A stretch of 64,000 nt of DNA from NCBI GenBank assembly GCA_030430455.1, contig JAUIJB010000007.1:27615-91614 (forward strand), written 5' to 3'. Numbering within the stretch: the stretch's first letter is position 1; the number at the start of each line of letters is the position of its first letter. The notes under the pieces are model-generated. The model searched no databases. It was not told the origin of the DNA and saw nothing but the letters and a program-made list of their open reading frames with translations. The position numbers were made by a program, and so were the translations under genes. Source of the DNA: Verrucomicrobiia bacterium (lineage in GTDB: Bacteria; Verrucomicrobiota; Verrucomicrobiia; Verrucomicrobiales; Akkermansiaceae). Below are positions 1 through 9,755 of the stretch, piece by piece.

Positions 1-281
1 GCGGGGTGATCCGGATCGAGTCGGTCGCCACCGGCAGCTTCACCCTGCGCTTCCCGCTTGCCGCAGGGCGCGACGACGTCAGCGGCCAGCTGCTGTGGTC
101 GACCGACCTGGGATCGTGGCAGGCCGGTGGCGTGTCCGACGGCAGCCGCACGATCACCTTCTCGGCGCCGTCCCCGGTTGCCGGTGCCGAGGACCCGAAC
201 CTGGTGGAGGTCACCGCCACCATCACCGGCGACCCGGTGAACAGCGCGGTCTTCGTCCAGCTCGAGGTCGTGTCGCCCTGA
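1..281 (+). CDS. C-terminal end of an exported protein (partial)
   Basis: The reading frame is open from the left edge and stops at 279-281, so only about 92 C-terminal residues are visible. They are beta-rich and include LLWSTDLGSW, which resembles the 'S-D-L-x-x-W' signature at the C-termini of other exported proteins in this window (ends of the genes at 34180, 38010, 58558 and 62185). The function of the missing N-terminal part cannot be told. The next gene starts about 60 bases downstream on the same strand, so it could belong to the same transcription unit. Confidence 0.55.
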   Translation, partial: GVIRIESVATGSFTLRFPLAAGRDDVSGQLLWSTDLGSWQAGGVSDGSRTITFSAPSPVAGAEDPNLVEVTATITGDPVNSAVFVQLEVVSP

Positions 282-342
282 GCCGGACTCCGACACAGTG
301 GACGGTTGCCATGACCGGGGGATCGGCGAGGATGGGGACCCC

Positions 343-1809
343 ATGACTCGCCAAACCCAATCGTTCCCCACGAGTTCAGCAGCGTCCCGCCTTCGGCCCG
401 GGCTTCTCCTCGCGCTGGCGGCAGGGGCCATCGCCGCGGCCGAGCCAACCACCGTCGCGGTGAAGGCGGAGCCCGCCGGGCTGGAGATCCCCGCGAACGC
501 CCTCGGGCTGAGCTACGAGACCAGCATCCTGCTGCCCGACGACGAGGGCCGGCGCTATTTCCGCGCCGACAACCAGGCGCTGCTGCGGGTCTTCGAAACG
601 CTCGGCGTCGAGAACCTGCGGATCGGCGGCAACTCGGTCGACGACCCGAAGATCCCGGTGCCCTCGGAGGCCGACGTCGACTCGCTGTTCGAGTTCGCCG
701 CGGCGGCCGGGGTCGAGGTGAACTACTCGTTCCGGCTGCAGGACGGCGACCCGGAGGCGGCGGCGCGCATGGCCCGCCACATCGCCGACGAACATGGCGA
801 ACACCTCGAGTGCTTCGCGATCGGCAACGAGCCGGGATACTACAAGGACTACGCGGTCTACTCGGAAAGGTGGACCGCGATCCGCGACGCGGTGCTCGAG
901 GCGGTGCCCGACGCCACCTTTTGCGGCCCCGACCAGAATCCGGAACCGGAACTGATCAAGCGCATGGTGAAGGACTTCGGCGGCGAGGGCCGGCTGGTGA
1001 TGATCACCCAGCACAACTACCCCTTCGGCTGCTCGTATGAGAACCCGAGCGACGGCATGAAGGACGTCGGCCTGCTCCGCAAGGTCGACCCCGCCGACGC
1101 GCGGCGGCGGATGCTCTCGCCCGAGGCCTACGAGACCTACTCGGAGATCCATGAGGGGATGGTCGCGGCGGTGGAGGGCACCGACATCACCTACCGCCTG
1201 ACCGAGACCAACAGCCTGTGGTTCAGCGGGCTCGAGGGCGCCAGCGACCGCCATGCCTCGTCGCTGTGGGGGCTCGACTATCTCCACTGGTGGGTCGCGC
1301 ACGGCGCCGAGGGGCTGAATTTTCACACCGGCGACCGCACCGGCGGGTCGGTCAACCTGCCGTGCCGCTACGCCGCCTTCGTCAGCGCCCCCGGCGGCTA
1401 CGAGGTTCGGCCGCTGGGCTACGGGCTGAAGCTCTTCGACCTCGGTGGTCGCGGGCGCTTGTTGCCGGTGGACCTGACCGACGGTGAGGGCCTGCGGGCC
1501 TATGCCAGCACCGACGACGGCCAGCACTTCGTCACCCTGATCCACACCCGGTCCGATGCCGGGGACAAGGAGGTCCGCGTCGAGCTCCCCGCAGCGGCCG
1601 GCAAGGTCGACGCGGTGTGGCTGCAAGCCGAGGGCAACGACTTGGCGGCGACCTCCGCCGACATGCGCCTCGGTGGCGGCGCGATCCGTGCCGACGGCAG
1701 CTGGGAGGGCAGCTGGCAGCCGGTCGATGCGGGCGACGTCGCGGATCAAACGGTCACCCTCACCATGCCGCCCGCCAGCGCGGTGGTGCTGCGGGTCGGC
1801 CAGCGCTAG
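343..1809 (+). CDS. Exported GH79-like glycoside hydrolase
   Basis: A 488-residue protein with an N-terminal signal peptide (hydrophobic GLLLALAAGAIAAAE, cleavage near residue 35), so it acts in the periplasm or outside. It reads as a clan GH-A TIM barrel followed by a beta-sandwich. The start of the barrel (LSYETS, then ENLRIGGNS) and the acid/base motif AIGNEP at Glu163 resemble family GH79 (beta-glucuronidase/heparanase-like). Glu288 in TETNS is the likely nucleophile. The ATG at 343 was chosen over the GTG at 298 because it directly precedes the signal peptide. It is the first gene of a ten-gene operon, about 170 bases before the GH2 gene. The family is a recognition call; the substrate (a glucuronide or related uronide) is inference. 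Confidence 0.7.
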   Translation: MTRQTQSFPTSSAASRLRPGLLLALAAGAIAAAEPTTVAVKAEPAGLEIPANALGLSYETSILLPDDEGRRYFRADNQALLRVFETLGVENLRIGGNSVDDPKIPVPSEADVDSLFEFAAAAGVEVNYSFRLQDGDPEAAARMARHIADEHGEHLECFAIGNEPGYYKDYAVYSERWTAIRDAVLEAVPDATFCGPDQNPEPELIKRMVKDFGGEGRLVMITQHNYPFGCSYENPSDGMKDVGLLRKVDPADARRRMLSPEAYETYSEIHEGMVAAVEGTDITYRLTETNSLWFSGLEGASDRHASSLWGLDYLHWWVAHGAEGLNFHTGDRTGGSVNLPCRYAAFVSAPGGYEVRPLGYGLKLFDLGGRGRLLPVDLTDGEGLRAYASTDDGQHFVTLIHTRSDAGDKEVRVELPAAAGKVDAVWLQAEGNDLAATSADMRLGGGAIRADGSWEGSWQPVDAGDVADQTVTLTMPPASAVVLRVGQR

Positions 1810-1827
1810 GCGGGGCGTCGGCCTCCG

Positions 1828-1867
1828 CAACCCCTTCAGGGTTGGATGCTGAGAGGGACCTCGTCCC
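1828..1867. repeat. Small intergenic hairpins (REP-like)
   Basis: The gap between the GH79-like and GH2 genes carries two perfect short stem-loops. CAACCC (1828-1833) pairs with GGGTTG (1839-1844) across CTTCA, and GGGAC (1855-1859) pairs with GTCCC (1863-1867) across CTC. No T-run follows, so they are more like repeat-derived extragenic hairpins than a classical terminator. They may stabilise or attenuate the mRNA between genes one and two. Confidence 0.4.
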
Positions 1868-1979
1868 GACCAGATCCCTTCCGCCGCCACCATCTCCCCG
1901 GTTCCGGCTCCCGATGTCGCAACCCGCGCAGCGGGGGATTGCCTTGCGCAGGTCGCCGTGCTGGCCTGATCGGCGCCCG

Positions 1980-4862
1980 ATGTTGAATCCCACCCACCCC
2001 GCTGCCAGCCCCCTTCCTTCGGCCCGCTCGTCGGCCGGCAGGCGGGCCTGCCCGGGCGTTCTGGCCGCCCTCGCGGCGCTGGTCCTTGCCGCCGGCAGTG
2101 CCACCGCCACGGAGACCGAACGCCAGTATCTCTCCGGCCGCGACAAGGACGACACCGTCGACTGGGAATTCCAGTGCACCAGCGGCGCGAAGTCCGGCGA
2201 GTGGACCACCCTCCCCGTCCCCTCCCACTGGGACCTCCACGGCTTCGGCACGCTCAGCTACAAGAAGGACCTCGAGGAGGCCCACGACGAGAAGGGGCTC
2301 TACCGCCACGAGTTCGAGGTCCCGGCCGAGTGGCGCGACCGCCGCGTCTTCCTCGTCTTCGAGGGCGTCATGACCGACACCGCGGCCAAGGTGAACGGCC
2401 AGCCCGCCGGCCCGGTCCACCAGGGCGGCTTCTACCGCTTCCAGTACGAAGTCACCCCGCAGCTGAATTTCGGTGAAACCAACACCCTCGAGGTCGAGGT
2501 CTCCCGCCACTCCGCCAACGACTCGGTCAACAAGGCCGAACGCCTCGCCGACTACTGGGTCTTCGCCGGCATCTACCGGCCGGTCCACCTCGAGGCGGTG
2601 CCGCAGCAGTTCATCTCGCGGGTCGCCATCGACGCCCGCCACGACGGTGCCTTCGCCATGGAGGTCTTCCCCGACGGCGCCGCGCCGGGCGACACCGTCG
2701 AGGTCCGCATCCTCGAGCTCGACGGCAGCCCGGTGGGTGAACCCTTTTCCCAGCCGGTCGCTGCCGCCGACGACGGCATCGTCCGCCTCGAAACCATCAT
2801 CGACTCGCCGCGGCCCTGGTCGGCCGAGCACCCGGACCTCTACCAGGTCGAGACCCGCCTGCTGCGCAACGGCGAATTGCTGCACCGCACGACCGAGCGC
2901 TTCGGCTTCCGGACCATCGAGGTCCGCGACGGCGACGGCATCTACGTCAACGGCCGCCGCGTCATCCTCAAGGGCATCAACCGCCACTCGTTCTGGCCCG
3001 ACTCCGGGCGCTGCCTCAGCGACGAAGTCCACCGGCTCGACATCGAGACCATCAAGGACATGAACATGAACGCCGTGCGCATGTCCCACTACCCGCCCGA
3101 CTCCGGCTTCCTCGACCTCTGCGACGAGCTCGGCCTCTACGTCCTCGACGAGCTCGCCGGCTGGCACAACCACTACGACGACGAGGTCGGCCCGAAACTC
3201 GTCGAGGAAATGGTGACCCGCGACGTCAACCACCCCTGCATCCTGTTCTGGGACAACGGCAACGAGGGCGGCTCGAACCCGAACTTCGACAAGGTCTTCA
3301 CCGCGCTCGACCCGCAGAAGCGCCGCGTGCTGCACCCGTGGAAGCCGCACGCCGGCATCAACACCGGGCACTACCTCGCCTACGACACCGCCAAGGTCGC
3401 GCTCGAGGGCAAGCCGATGTACTACCAGCCCGAGCACAACGACGAGGTGCTCAACCCGGACCTGCCCGACGGCTGGATCTACATGCCCACCGAGATGCTC
3501 CACGGGCTCTACGACGGCGGCGGCGGGGCGAGCCTGGACGACTACTGGAAGCTGATGACCGCCAGCCCGCGACTCGGCGGCGGGTTCATCTGGGTGTTCT
3601 GCGACGAGGGCGTGCGGCGCCCCGACACCGGCCAGCTCGACACCGCCGGCAACCAGGCGCCCGACGGCATGGTCGGCCCGTATCGCGAGCGCGAGGGGAG
3701 CTTCTACACCATCAAGGAAATCTGGTCGCCGATCCAGCTGGAGCGGCGGGACGACGGCACGATCCGGATCGCCAACCACTACAACTTCACGAACGCCCAG
3801 GACTGCAGCTTCACCTGGGAGTTCAGGCGGGTGAACTTCCAGTCCCTCACCGAGCCGGAACAGGCGTACATCGTTCTCGAGTCCGGCGAGCTCGAGGTGC
3901 CGTCGATCGCCCCCGGCGGCACGGCGGATGTCAAACTCAACCTGGAGGGAGCCCGCCCCGGCTCCCTGGGGACGGCCGAGGCCTTGGCGATCCGCGTGGA
4001 CGACCCCGGCGGACGCGAGCTGTGGACCTGGGTCTGGCCGCTGCGCGAAATCAGCAAGCAGGGCCTCCCGGTGGAGCGCGACGAGTCCCCGGCGAGCTTC
4101 GTCGAGGACGACCACGCCATCCGGGTGACCGCCGGGGAGGTCTCGCTCGCCTTCAGCAAGGCGGACGGCACCCTGGCGGAAGTCCGCCGCGGGGGCGAAC
4201 TCCTCCCGCTCAGCAAGGGCCCATGGCCGGGATCGGGCGACGCCGAGCTGACGGAACTCAAGGCCCGCCAGAACGGCCCCCGGGTGGAAGTCGAGGCCCG
4301 CTACGAGGGCGCACTGGTCGAGGTGAAGTGGGAGGTCCACGCGACTGGCCTGCTGCGCTGCGACTACCGCTACCGCGCCGAGGGCGAACTCGAGTTCCAC
4401 GGCGTCACCTTGGAGCTGCCGGAGGAACGCCTGCGCTCGAAGCGCTGGCTCGGCAACGGCCCCTTCCGGGTGTGGAAGAACCGCCTGCGGGGCGGCACCT
4501 TCGGCGTCTGGGAAAACGACTTCAACCCGACCATCACCGGCCACTCGCGCTGGCAGTACCCGGAATTCGCCGGCTGCTTTTCCGACGTCCGCTGGATGGA
4601 GCTGGAGACCGACGCGGGCCCGATCACCCTGGTGCCCCGGAGCGAAGGGGTCTTCGTCCAGGTCCTCGCCCCCAAGCAGGCGCCCGACAGCCTCGTCGGC
4701 CAGACGAAGACCACCCTGCCCACCGCCGGCCTCGGCCTGCTCCACGCCATCCCCCCGATCGGCTCCAAGTTCAAGAAGGCGGTCCAGTGCGGCCCGCAGA
4801 GCCAGCTGAATGTCGCCGAGGGCGAGTACTCCGGTGCCTTCGAGCTCCACTTCGGGCGCTGA
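1980..4862 (+). CDS. Exported GH2 family glycosidase (beta-galactosidase-like)
   Basis: A 960-residue protein with a signal peptide (PGVLAALAALVLAAGSATA). The order is the GH2 one: a jelly-roll sugar-binding domain (roughly 60-220), an Ig-like domain, a TIM barrel (roughly 310-590) opening with LKGINRH, and C-terminal beta domains like those of LacZ-type enzymes. Glu429 in NGNEGG is the likely acid/base and Glu505 in MPTEMLHG the likely nucleophile. The ATG at 1980 was chosen because the signal peptide follows it; the frame is open further upstream without support. GH2 enzymes cut beta-galactosides, beta-glucuronides or beta-galacturonides, and the sequence alone does not decide which. Surrounding genes suggest a pectic side chain (inference). 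Confidence 0.85.
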   Translation: MLNPTHPAASPLPSARSSAGRRACPGVLAALAALVLAAGSATATETERQYLSGRDKDDTVDWEFQCTSGAKSGEWTTLPVPSHWDLHGFGTLSYKKDLEEAHDEKGLYRHEFEVPAEWRDRRVFLVFEGVMTDTAAKVNGQPAGPVHQGGFYRFQYEVTPQLNFGETNTLEVEVSRHSANDSVNKAERLADYWVFAGIYRPVHLEAVPQQFISRVAIDARHDGAFAMEVFPDGAAPGDTVEVRILELDGSPVGEPFSQPVAAADDGIVRLETIIDSPRPWSAEHPDLYQVETRLLRNGELLHRTTERFGFRTIEVRDGDGIYVNGRRVILKGINRHSFWPDSGRCLSDEVHRLDIETIKDMNMNAVRMSHYPPDSGFLDLCDELGLYVLDELAGWHNHYDDEVGPKLVEEMVTRDVNHPCILFWDNGNEGGSNPNFDKVFTALDPQKRRVLHPWKPHAGINTGHYLAYDTAKVALEGKPMYYQPEHNDEVLNPDLPDGWIYMPTEMLHGLYDGGGGASLDDYWKLMTASPRLGGGFIWVFCDEGVRRPDTGQLDTAGNQAPDGMVGPYREREGSFYTIKEIWSPIQLERRDDGTIRIANHYNFTNAQDCSFTWEFRRVNFQSLTEPEQAYIVLESGELEVPSIAPGGTADVKLNLEGARPGSLGTAEALAIRVDDPGGRELWTWVWPLREISKQGLPVERDESPASFVEDDHAIRVTAGEVSLAFSKADGTLAEVRRGGELLPLSKGPWPGSGDAELTELKARQNGPRVEVEARYEGALVEVKWEVHATGLLRCDYRYRAEGELEFHGVTLELPEERLRSKRWLGNGPFRVWKNRLRGGTFGVWENDFNPTITGHSRWQYPEFAGCFSDVRWMELETDAGPITLVPRSEGVFVQVLAPKQAPDSLVGQTKTTLPTAGLGLLHAIPPIGSKFKKAVQCGPQSQLNVAEGEYSGAFELHFGR

Positions 4863-4914
4863 AGACGTGCCCGAGCCTTCCCGCCGCACCTCCAGCCGTG
4901 ATTCCATTTCCACC

Positions 4915-6339
<1,425 letters not shown>

Positions 6340-6341
6340 AC

Positions 6342-7199
6342 ATGACGACGACCTCAAGCGACCTCAGCGACCAGCAGCTCGCGGCCAAGGCGGTCGCGCT
6401 GCGTCGCGAGATGCTCCAGCTCATCTTCCGCGCCGGCGCCGGCCACACCGGCGGCGGCATGTCCTGCATGGACATCCTCAACGCGCTCTACAACCGCGTG
6501 CTCCGGGTCTCGCCCGAGACCTTCGGCGACCCCGGCCGCGACCGCTACGTGCAGAGCAAGGGCCACTGCGTCGAGGCGCTCTACACGGTCCTCGCCGACC
6601 GCGGCTTCTTCCCGAAGTCGGACCTCGAGACCGTCTGCCATTACCAGTCCCACTACGTCGGCCACCCGACGCGGCACATCGCCGGCGTCGAGATGAACAC
6701 CGGCGCGCTGGGCCACGGCCTGCCGATCTGCCTGGGCATGGCGCTGGCCGCCAAGATGGACCGGAAGCCCTACCGCGTCTTCACCCTGCTCGGCGACGGC
6801 GAGCTGGCCGAGGGGTCGAACTGGGAGGCCGCCTTGGGTGCCGCCCACTACCAGTTGGACAACCTGATCGCGATCCTCGATCACAACTCGCTGCAGATCA
6901 CCGGCTACACCCGCGACGTCATGAACAGCGAGCCGCTCGACGAGAAGTGGCAGTCGTTCGGCTGGAACGTCCGCTCGGTCGACGGCCACGACTACGCCGA
7001 GCTGGGCAAGGCGCTCAGCGACCCGCCGGAGCCGGGCAAGCCGACCTTCATCATCGCCAACACCATCAAGGGCAAGGGCGTGAGCTTCATGGAGAACAAC
7101 GCCAAGTGGCACCACCGGGTGCCGACCGAGGAGGAGCTGGAGCAGGCCCTCGCCGAGCTCGATGAGGCGGAGGCCAGGCTGAAGGAGGTGACCCGATGA
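6342..7199 (+). CDS. aptA: Transketolase, N-terminal (thiamine-binding) subunit
   Basis: A 285-residue protein covering only the PP domain of transketolase. It has the early AGHTGGG segment (His35), NTGALGHGL, and the thiamine-diphosphate/metal motif starting GDGE at 151 with Asn160. The rest of the enzyme is on the next gene, whose ATG overlaps this gene's TGA (ATGA). Two-gene transketolases occur in ordinary sugar pathways and in the apulose-4-phosphate transketolase AptAB. The gene symbol is given because the neighbours (sugar isomerase, FGGY kinase) reproduce that pathway. A generic split transketolase or a 1-deoxyxylulose-5-phosphate-synthase-like enzyme is the alternative. Confidence 0.75.
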   Translation: MTTTSSDLSDQQLAAKAVALRREMLQLIFRAGAGHTGGGMSCMDILNALYNRVLRVSPETFGDPGRDRYVQSKGHCVEALYTVLADRGFFPKSDLETVCHYQSHYVGHPTRHIAGVEMNTGALGHGLPICLGMALAAKMDRKPYRVFTLLGDGELAEGSNWEAALGAAHYQLDNLIAILDHNSLQITGYTRDVMNSEPLDEKWQSFGWNVRSVDGHDYAELGKALSDPPEPGKPTFIIANTIKGKGVSFMENNAKWHHRVPTEEELEQALAELDEAEARLKEVTR

Positions 7200-8218
7200 G
7201 CGCGCCCGCCCCGTCCATGTATGACGCGGCCGCCACCGCGGTGGCCGAGCGCCTCGGGCTCGCCAAGGGCAAGGCCAACCTCGAGGTCTTCGCCGCCACC
7301 CTCGAGGAGCTGGCGCGGGAGAACCCCGACATCGTCGCGGTGACCAGCGACTCGCGCGGCTCGGGCAAGCTCGCCCCATACGGGATCGCGCTGCCCGGTC
7401 AGATCGTCGAGGTCGGTATCGCCGAGCAGAACCTGGTCGGCATCACCGCCGGGCTGGCCGCCTGCGGCAAGAAGTCCTTCGGGGTCTCGCCGAGCTGCTT
7501 TCTCACCGCGCGCTCGCTCGAGCAGATCAAGAACGACGTGTGCTACTCGGACGTGCCCGCCGTGCTGGTTGGCATCAGCGCCGGGGTCAGCTACGGCGCG
7601 CTCGGCAGCACCCACCACTCGGTCCACGACTTCGCCGTGCTGCGCGCGATCAACAACCTGATCGTGGTCGCGCCGGCCGACAACTTCGAGGCCCGTGAGG
7701 CGGTGCGCGCCGCGGCGGCCAGCGACACTCCGGTGTTCCTGCGCTTCGGCAAGGCCGCGCTCTACGACCTCGGCGACGCCCCCTTCGCCCTCGGCAAGGC
7801 GCGGGTCCTGCGCGAGGGCGATGACCTCGCCTTCATCGCCACCGGCGAAACGGTGGTCCACTGCCTGCTCGCCGCCGGGCACCTGGCGGAAACCACGGGA
7901 AGGCAGTGCCGCGTGATCAGCATGCCGACGGTCAAGCCGCTCGACACGGAAGCGGTGCTCGCCGCGGCCGCCGAGTGCGGCGCAATCGTCACCGCCGAGG
8001 AGCACATGGTTCACGGCGGGCTCGGCGAGGCCGTCGCCGGCGTGGTCGCGCAGTCGGACTTTCACCCGGCGATGCGGATCATGGGGATACCCGACGAGTA
8101 CACCGTCACCGGCAGCCAGGCCGACATCTTCCGCCACTACGGACTGACGATGAGCGGGCTGGCCGAAGCCGCCGGCCCGCTGTTGGAGAAGCGCCGGCCC
8201 GCCCCAACCCCGGCCTGA
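7196..8218 (+). CDS. aptB: Transketolase, C-terminal subunit
   Basis: A 340-residue protein with the pyrimidine-binding and C-terminal domains of transketolase. Glu77 in VGIAEQN is the conserved glutamate that activates thiamine diphosphate. The first ATG overlaps the stop of the N-terminal subunit gene by four bases, implying translational coupling and a heteromeric enzyme. It would complete the subunit encoded immediately upstream. In the apiose route the complex would transfer a ketol group from apulose-4-phosphate to glyceraldehyde-3-phosphate, giving dihydroxyacetone phosphate and xylulose-5-phosphate (known for AptAB). Assignment to that substrate rests on gene context. Confidence 0.75.
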   Translation: MSAPAPSMYDAAATAVAERLGLAKGKANLEVFAATLEELARENPDIVAVTSDSRGSGKLAPYGIALPGQIVEVGIAEQNLVGITAGLAACGKKSFGVSPSCFLTARSLEQIKNDVCYSDVPAVLVGISAGVSYGALGSTHHSVHDFAVLRAINNLIVVAPADNFEAREAVRAAAASDTPVFLRFGKAALYDLGDAPFALGKARVLREGDDLAFIATGETVVHCLLAAGHLAETTGRQCRVISMPTVKPLDTEAVLAAAAECGAIVTAEEHMVHGGLGEAVAGVVAQSDFHPAMRIMGIPDEYTVTGSQADIFRHYGLTMSGLAEAAGPLLEKRRPAPTPA

Positions 8219-8258
8219 GCCGGCCGGCAGGCTCGCTCCAACAGCTTCCACCCGACCC

Positions 8259-9755
8259 ATGTTCCTCGCCCTCGACCAAAGCACCTCGGCCACCAAGGCG
8301 CTGCTCTTCGATGCAGCCGGCAAGGTTGTCGACCGCGAGTCGCGTGACCACGTCCAGCACACGCCGAAACCCGGCTGGGTCGAGCACGACCTCGACGAGA
8401 TCTGGGCCAACACGCTTGAGGTCGTCCGCAGCCTGCTCGACCGCCACCGCGAGCGCTGGAAAGAGATCGAGTTCCTCAGTATCAGCAACCAGCGCGAAAC
8501 CGCGCTCGCCTTCGAGGCCGACGGCGGCGCGCCGATCGGCCACGCGATCGTCTGGCAGTGCCGCCGCAGCACCGCGCTCTGCGAGGCCCACATCGCCAGC
8601 GGCGCCGCCGAGACGATTCGCCACAAGACCGGCCTGCTTCTCGATGCCTACTTTTCCGGCTCGAAGTGGCAGTGGATGGTCGAAAATGACCCGGCACTCG
8701 CCGCGCGGCTCGAGTCGGGCGAGGCACTGGTCGGCACGATCGACTCCTGGCTGGTCCACCGCCTGACCGGCGGCGAGGTCTTTGCCTGCGACTCGACCAA
8801 TGCCAGCCGCACCCTGCTCTACGACATCATGGCGCTGCGCTGGGACGAGGAGCTCTGCCGCCTGTTCAAGGTCCCGCCGCGGGCCCTGCCCGAAGTCCGC
8901 GAGAGCAGCGCCGGATTCGGCTCCACCACCTTCGATGGCTTCTTTCCCCGCCCGCTGCCGATCCGCGGCATCATGGGCGACTCGCAGGGTTCGCTCTTCG
9001 CGCAGCGCTGCTTCGAGCCCGGCTCGGCCAAGGTGACCTTCGGCACCGGCTCGTCGATCCTGCTCAACCTCGGCGCCGAGGCGAAGCTCTCCGACACCGG
9101 CGTGGTCACCACCCTCGCCTGGGTCCACGACGGCGTGCCCACCTACGCTTTCGAGGGCATCATCATCAGCTCGGCCTCGACCCTCACCTGGCTGCGCGAC
9201 CAGCTCGGCCTCATCGGCGACGTCGCCGAGTGCGAGGCGCTCGCCCGCGAGCTCGAGGGCAACGACGGCGTCTATCTCGTGCCCGCCTTTTCCGGCCTCG
9301 GCCTGCCCCACTGGGACGCCGACGCCCGCGCCGCCCTCGTCGGCATGAGCGGCCAGAGCGATCGCCGCCATGTCGTGCGCGCCGCGCTCGAGTCGATCGC
9401 CTACCAGATCCGCGACGCCCTCGACGCGATGCGCGCCGAGGCCGGGCTCGAGCTGCGCCGGCTCCACGGCGATGGCGGCCCGACCGCCAACCGCTTCCTG
9501 ATGCAGTTCGTCGCCGACCTCAACCAGGTCGACCTCCACGTCAACACGGTATCCGATTGCTCTCCGCTCGGTGCCGTGCTCGCCGGGCGCCTCGGCGCGG
9601 GGCACTTCAAGGACCTCGCCGCGCTGGCCGCAGAGCCCCGCGAGGACGTCGTCTACCAGCCGCAACAGCCCGTCGACTGGGCCGGGCGAAACCACGCCGG
9701 CTGGCAGACCGCGGTGAAACGCACGCTTTCCTCCACCGTAGAATCCAAGGCATGA
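8259..9755 (+). CDS. aplK: FGGY carbohydrate kinase, glycerol-kinase-like (candidate D-apulose kinase)
   Basis: A 498-residue FGGY-family kinase. The polyol-binding residues of glycerol kinase are kept at equivalent places: Arg79-Glu80 (NQRET), Trp99, Tyr131 (DAYFSG) and Asp241 (GDSQ). The residue after that Asp is Ser242 where GlpK has Gln. ATP-site and domain signatures DQSTSATK, TIDSWLVHRLTGG and FGTGSS are present. The kinase lies downstream of an isomerase and split transketolase and overlaps the GH127 gene by ATGA, so a role in glycerol uptake is unlikely. Phosphorylation of apulose, a branched tetrulose with two terminal hydroxymethyl groups, is the context-based proposal. Xylulokinase- or glycerol-kinase-like activity is the fallback. 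Confidence 0.75.
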   Translation: MFLALDQSTSATKALLFDAAGKVVDRESRDHVQHTPKPGWVEHDLDEIWANTLEVVRSLLDRHRERWKEIEFLSISNQRETALAFEADGGAPIGHAIVWQCRRSTALCEAHIASGAAETIRHKTGLLLDAYFSGSKWQWMVENDPALAARLESGEALVGTIDSWLVHRLTGGEVFACDSTNASRTLLYDIMALRWDEELCRLFKVPPRALPEVRESSAGFGSTTFDGFFPRPLPIRGIMGDSQGSLFAQRCFEPGSAKVTFGTGSSILLNLGAEAKLSDTGVVTTLAWVHDGVPTYAFEGIIISSASTLTWLRDQLGLIGDVAECEALARELEGNDGVYLVPAFSGLGLPHWDADARAALVGMSGQSDRRHVVRAALESIAYQIRDALDAMRAEAGLELRRLHGDGGPTANRFLMQFVADLNQVDLHVNTVSDCSPLGAVLAGRLGAGHFKDLAALAAEPREDVVYQPQQPVDWAGRNHAGWQTAVKRTLSSTVESKA

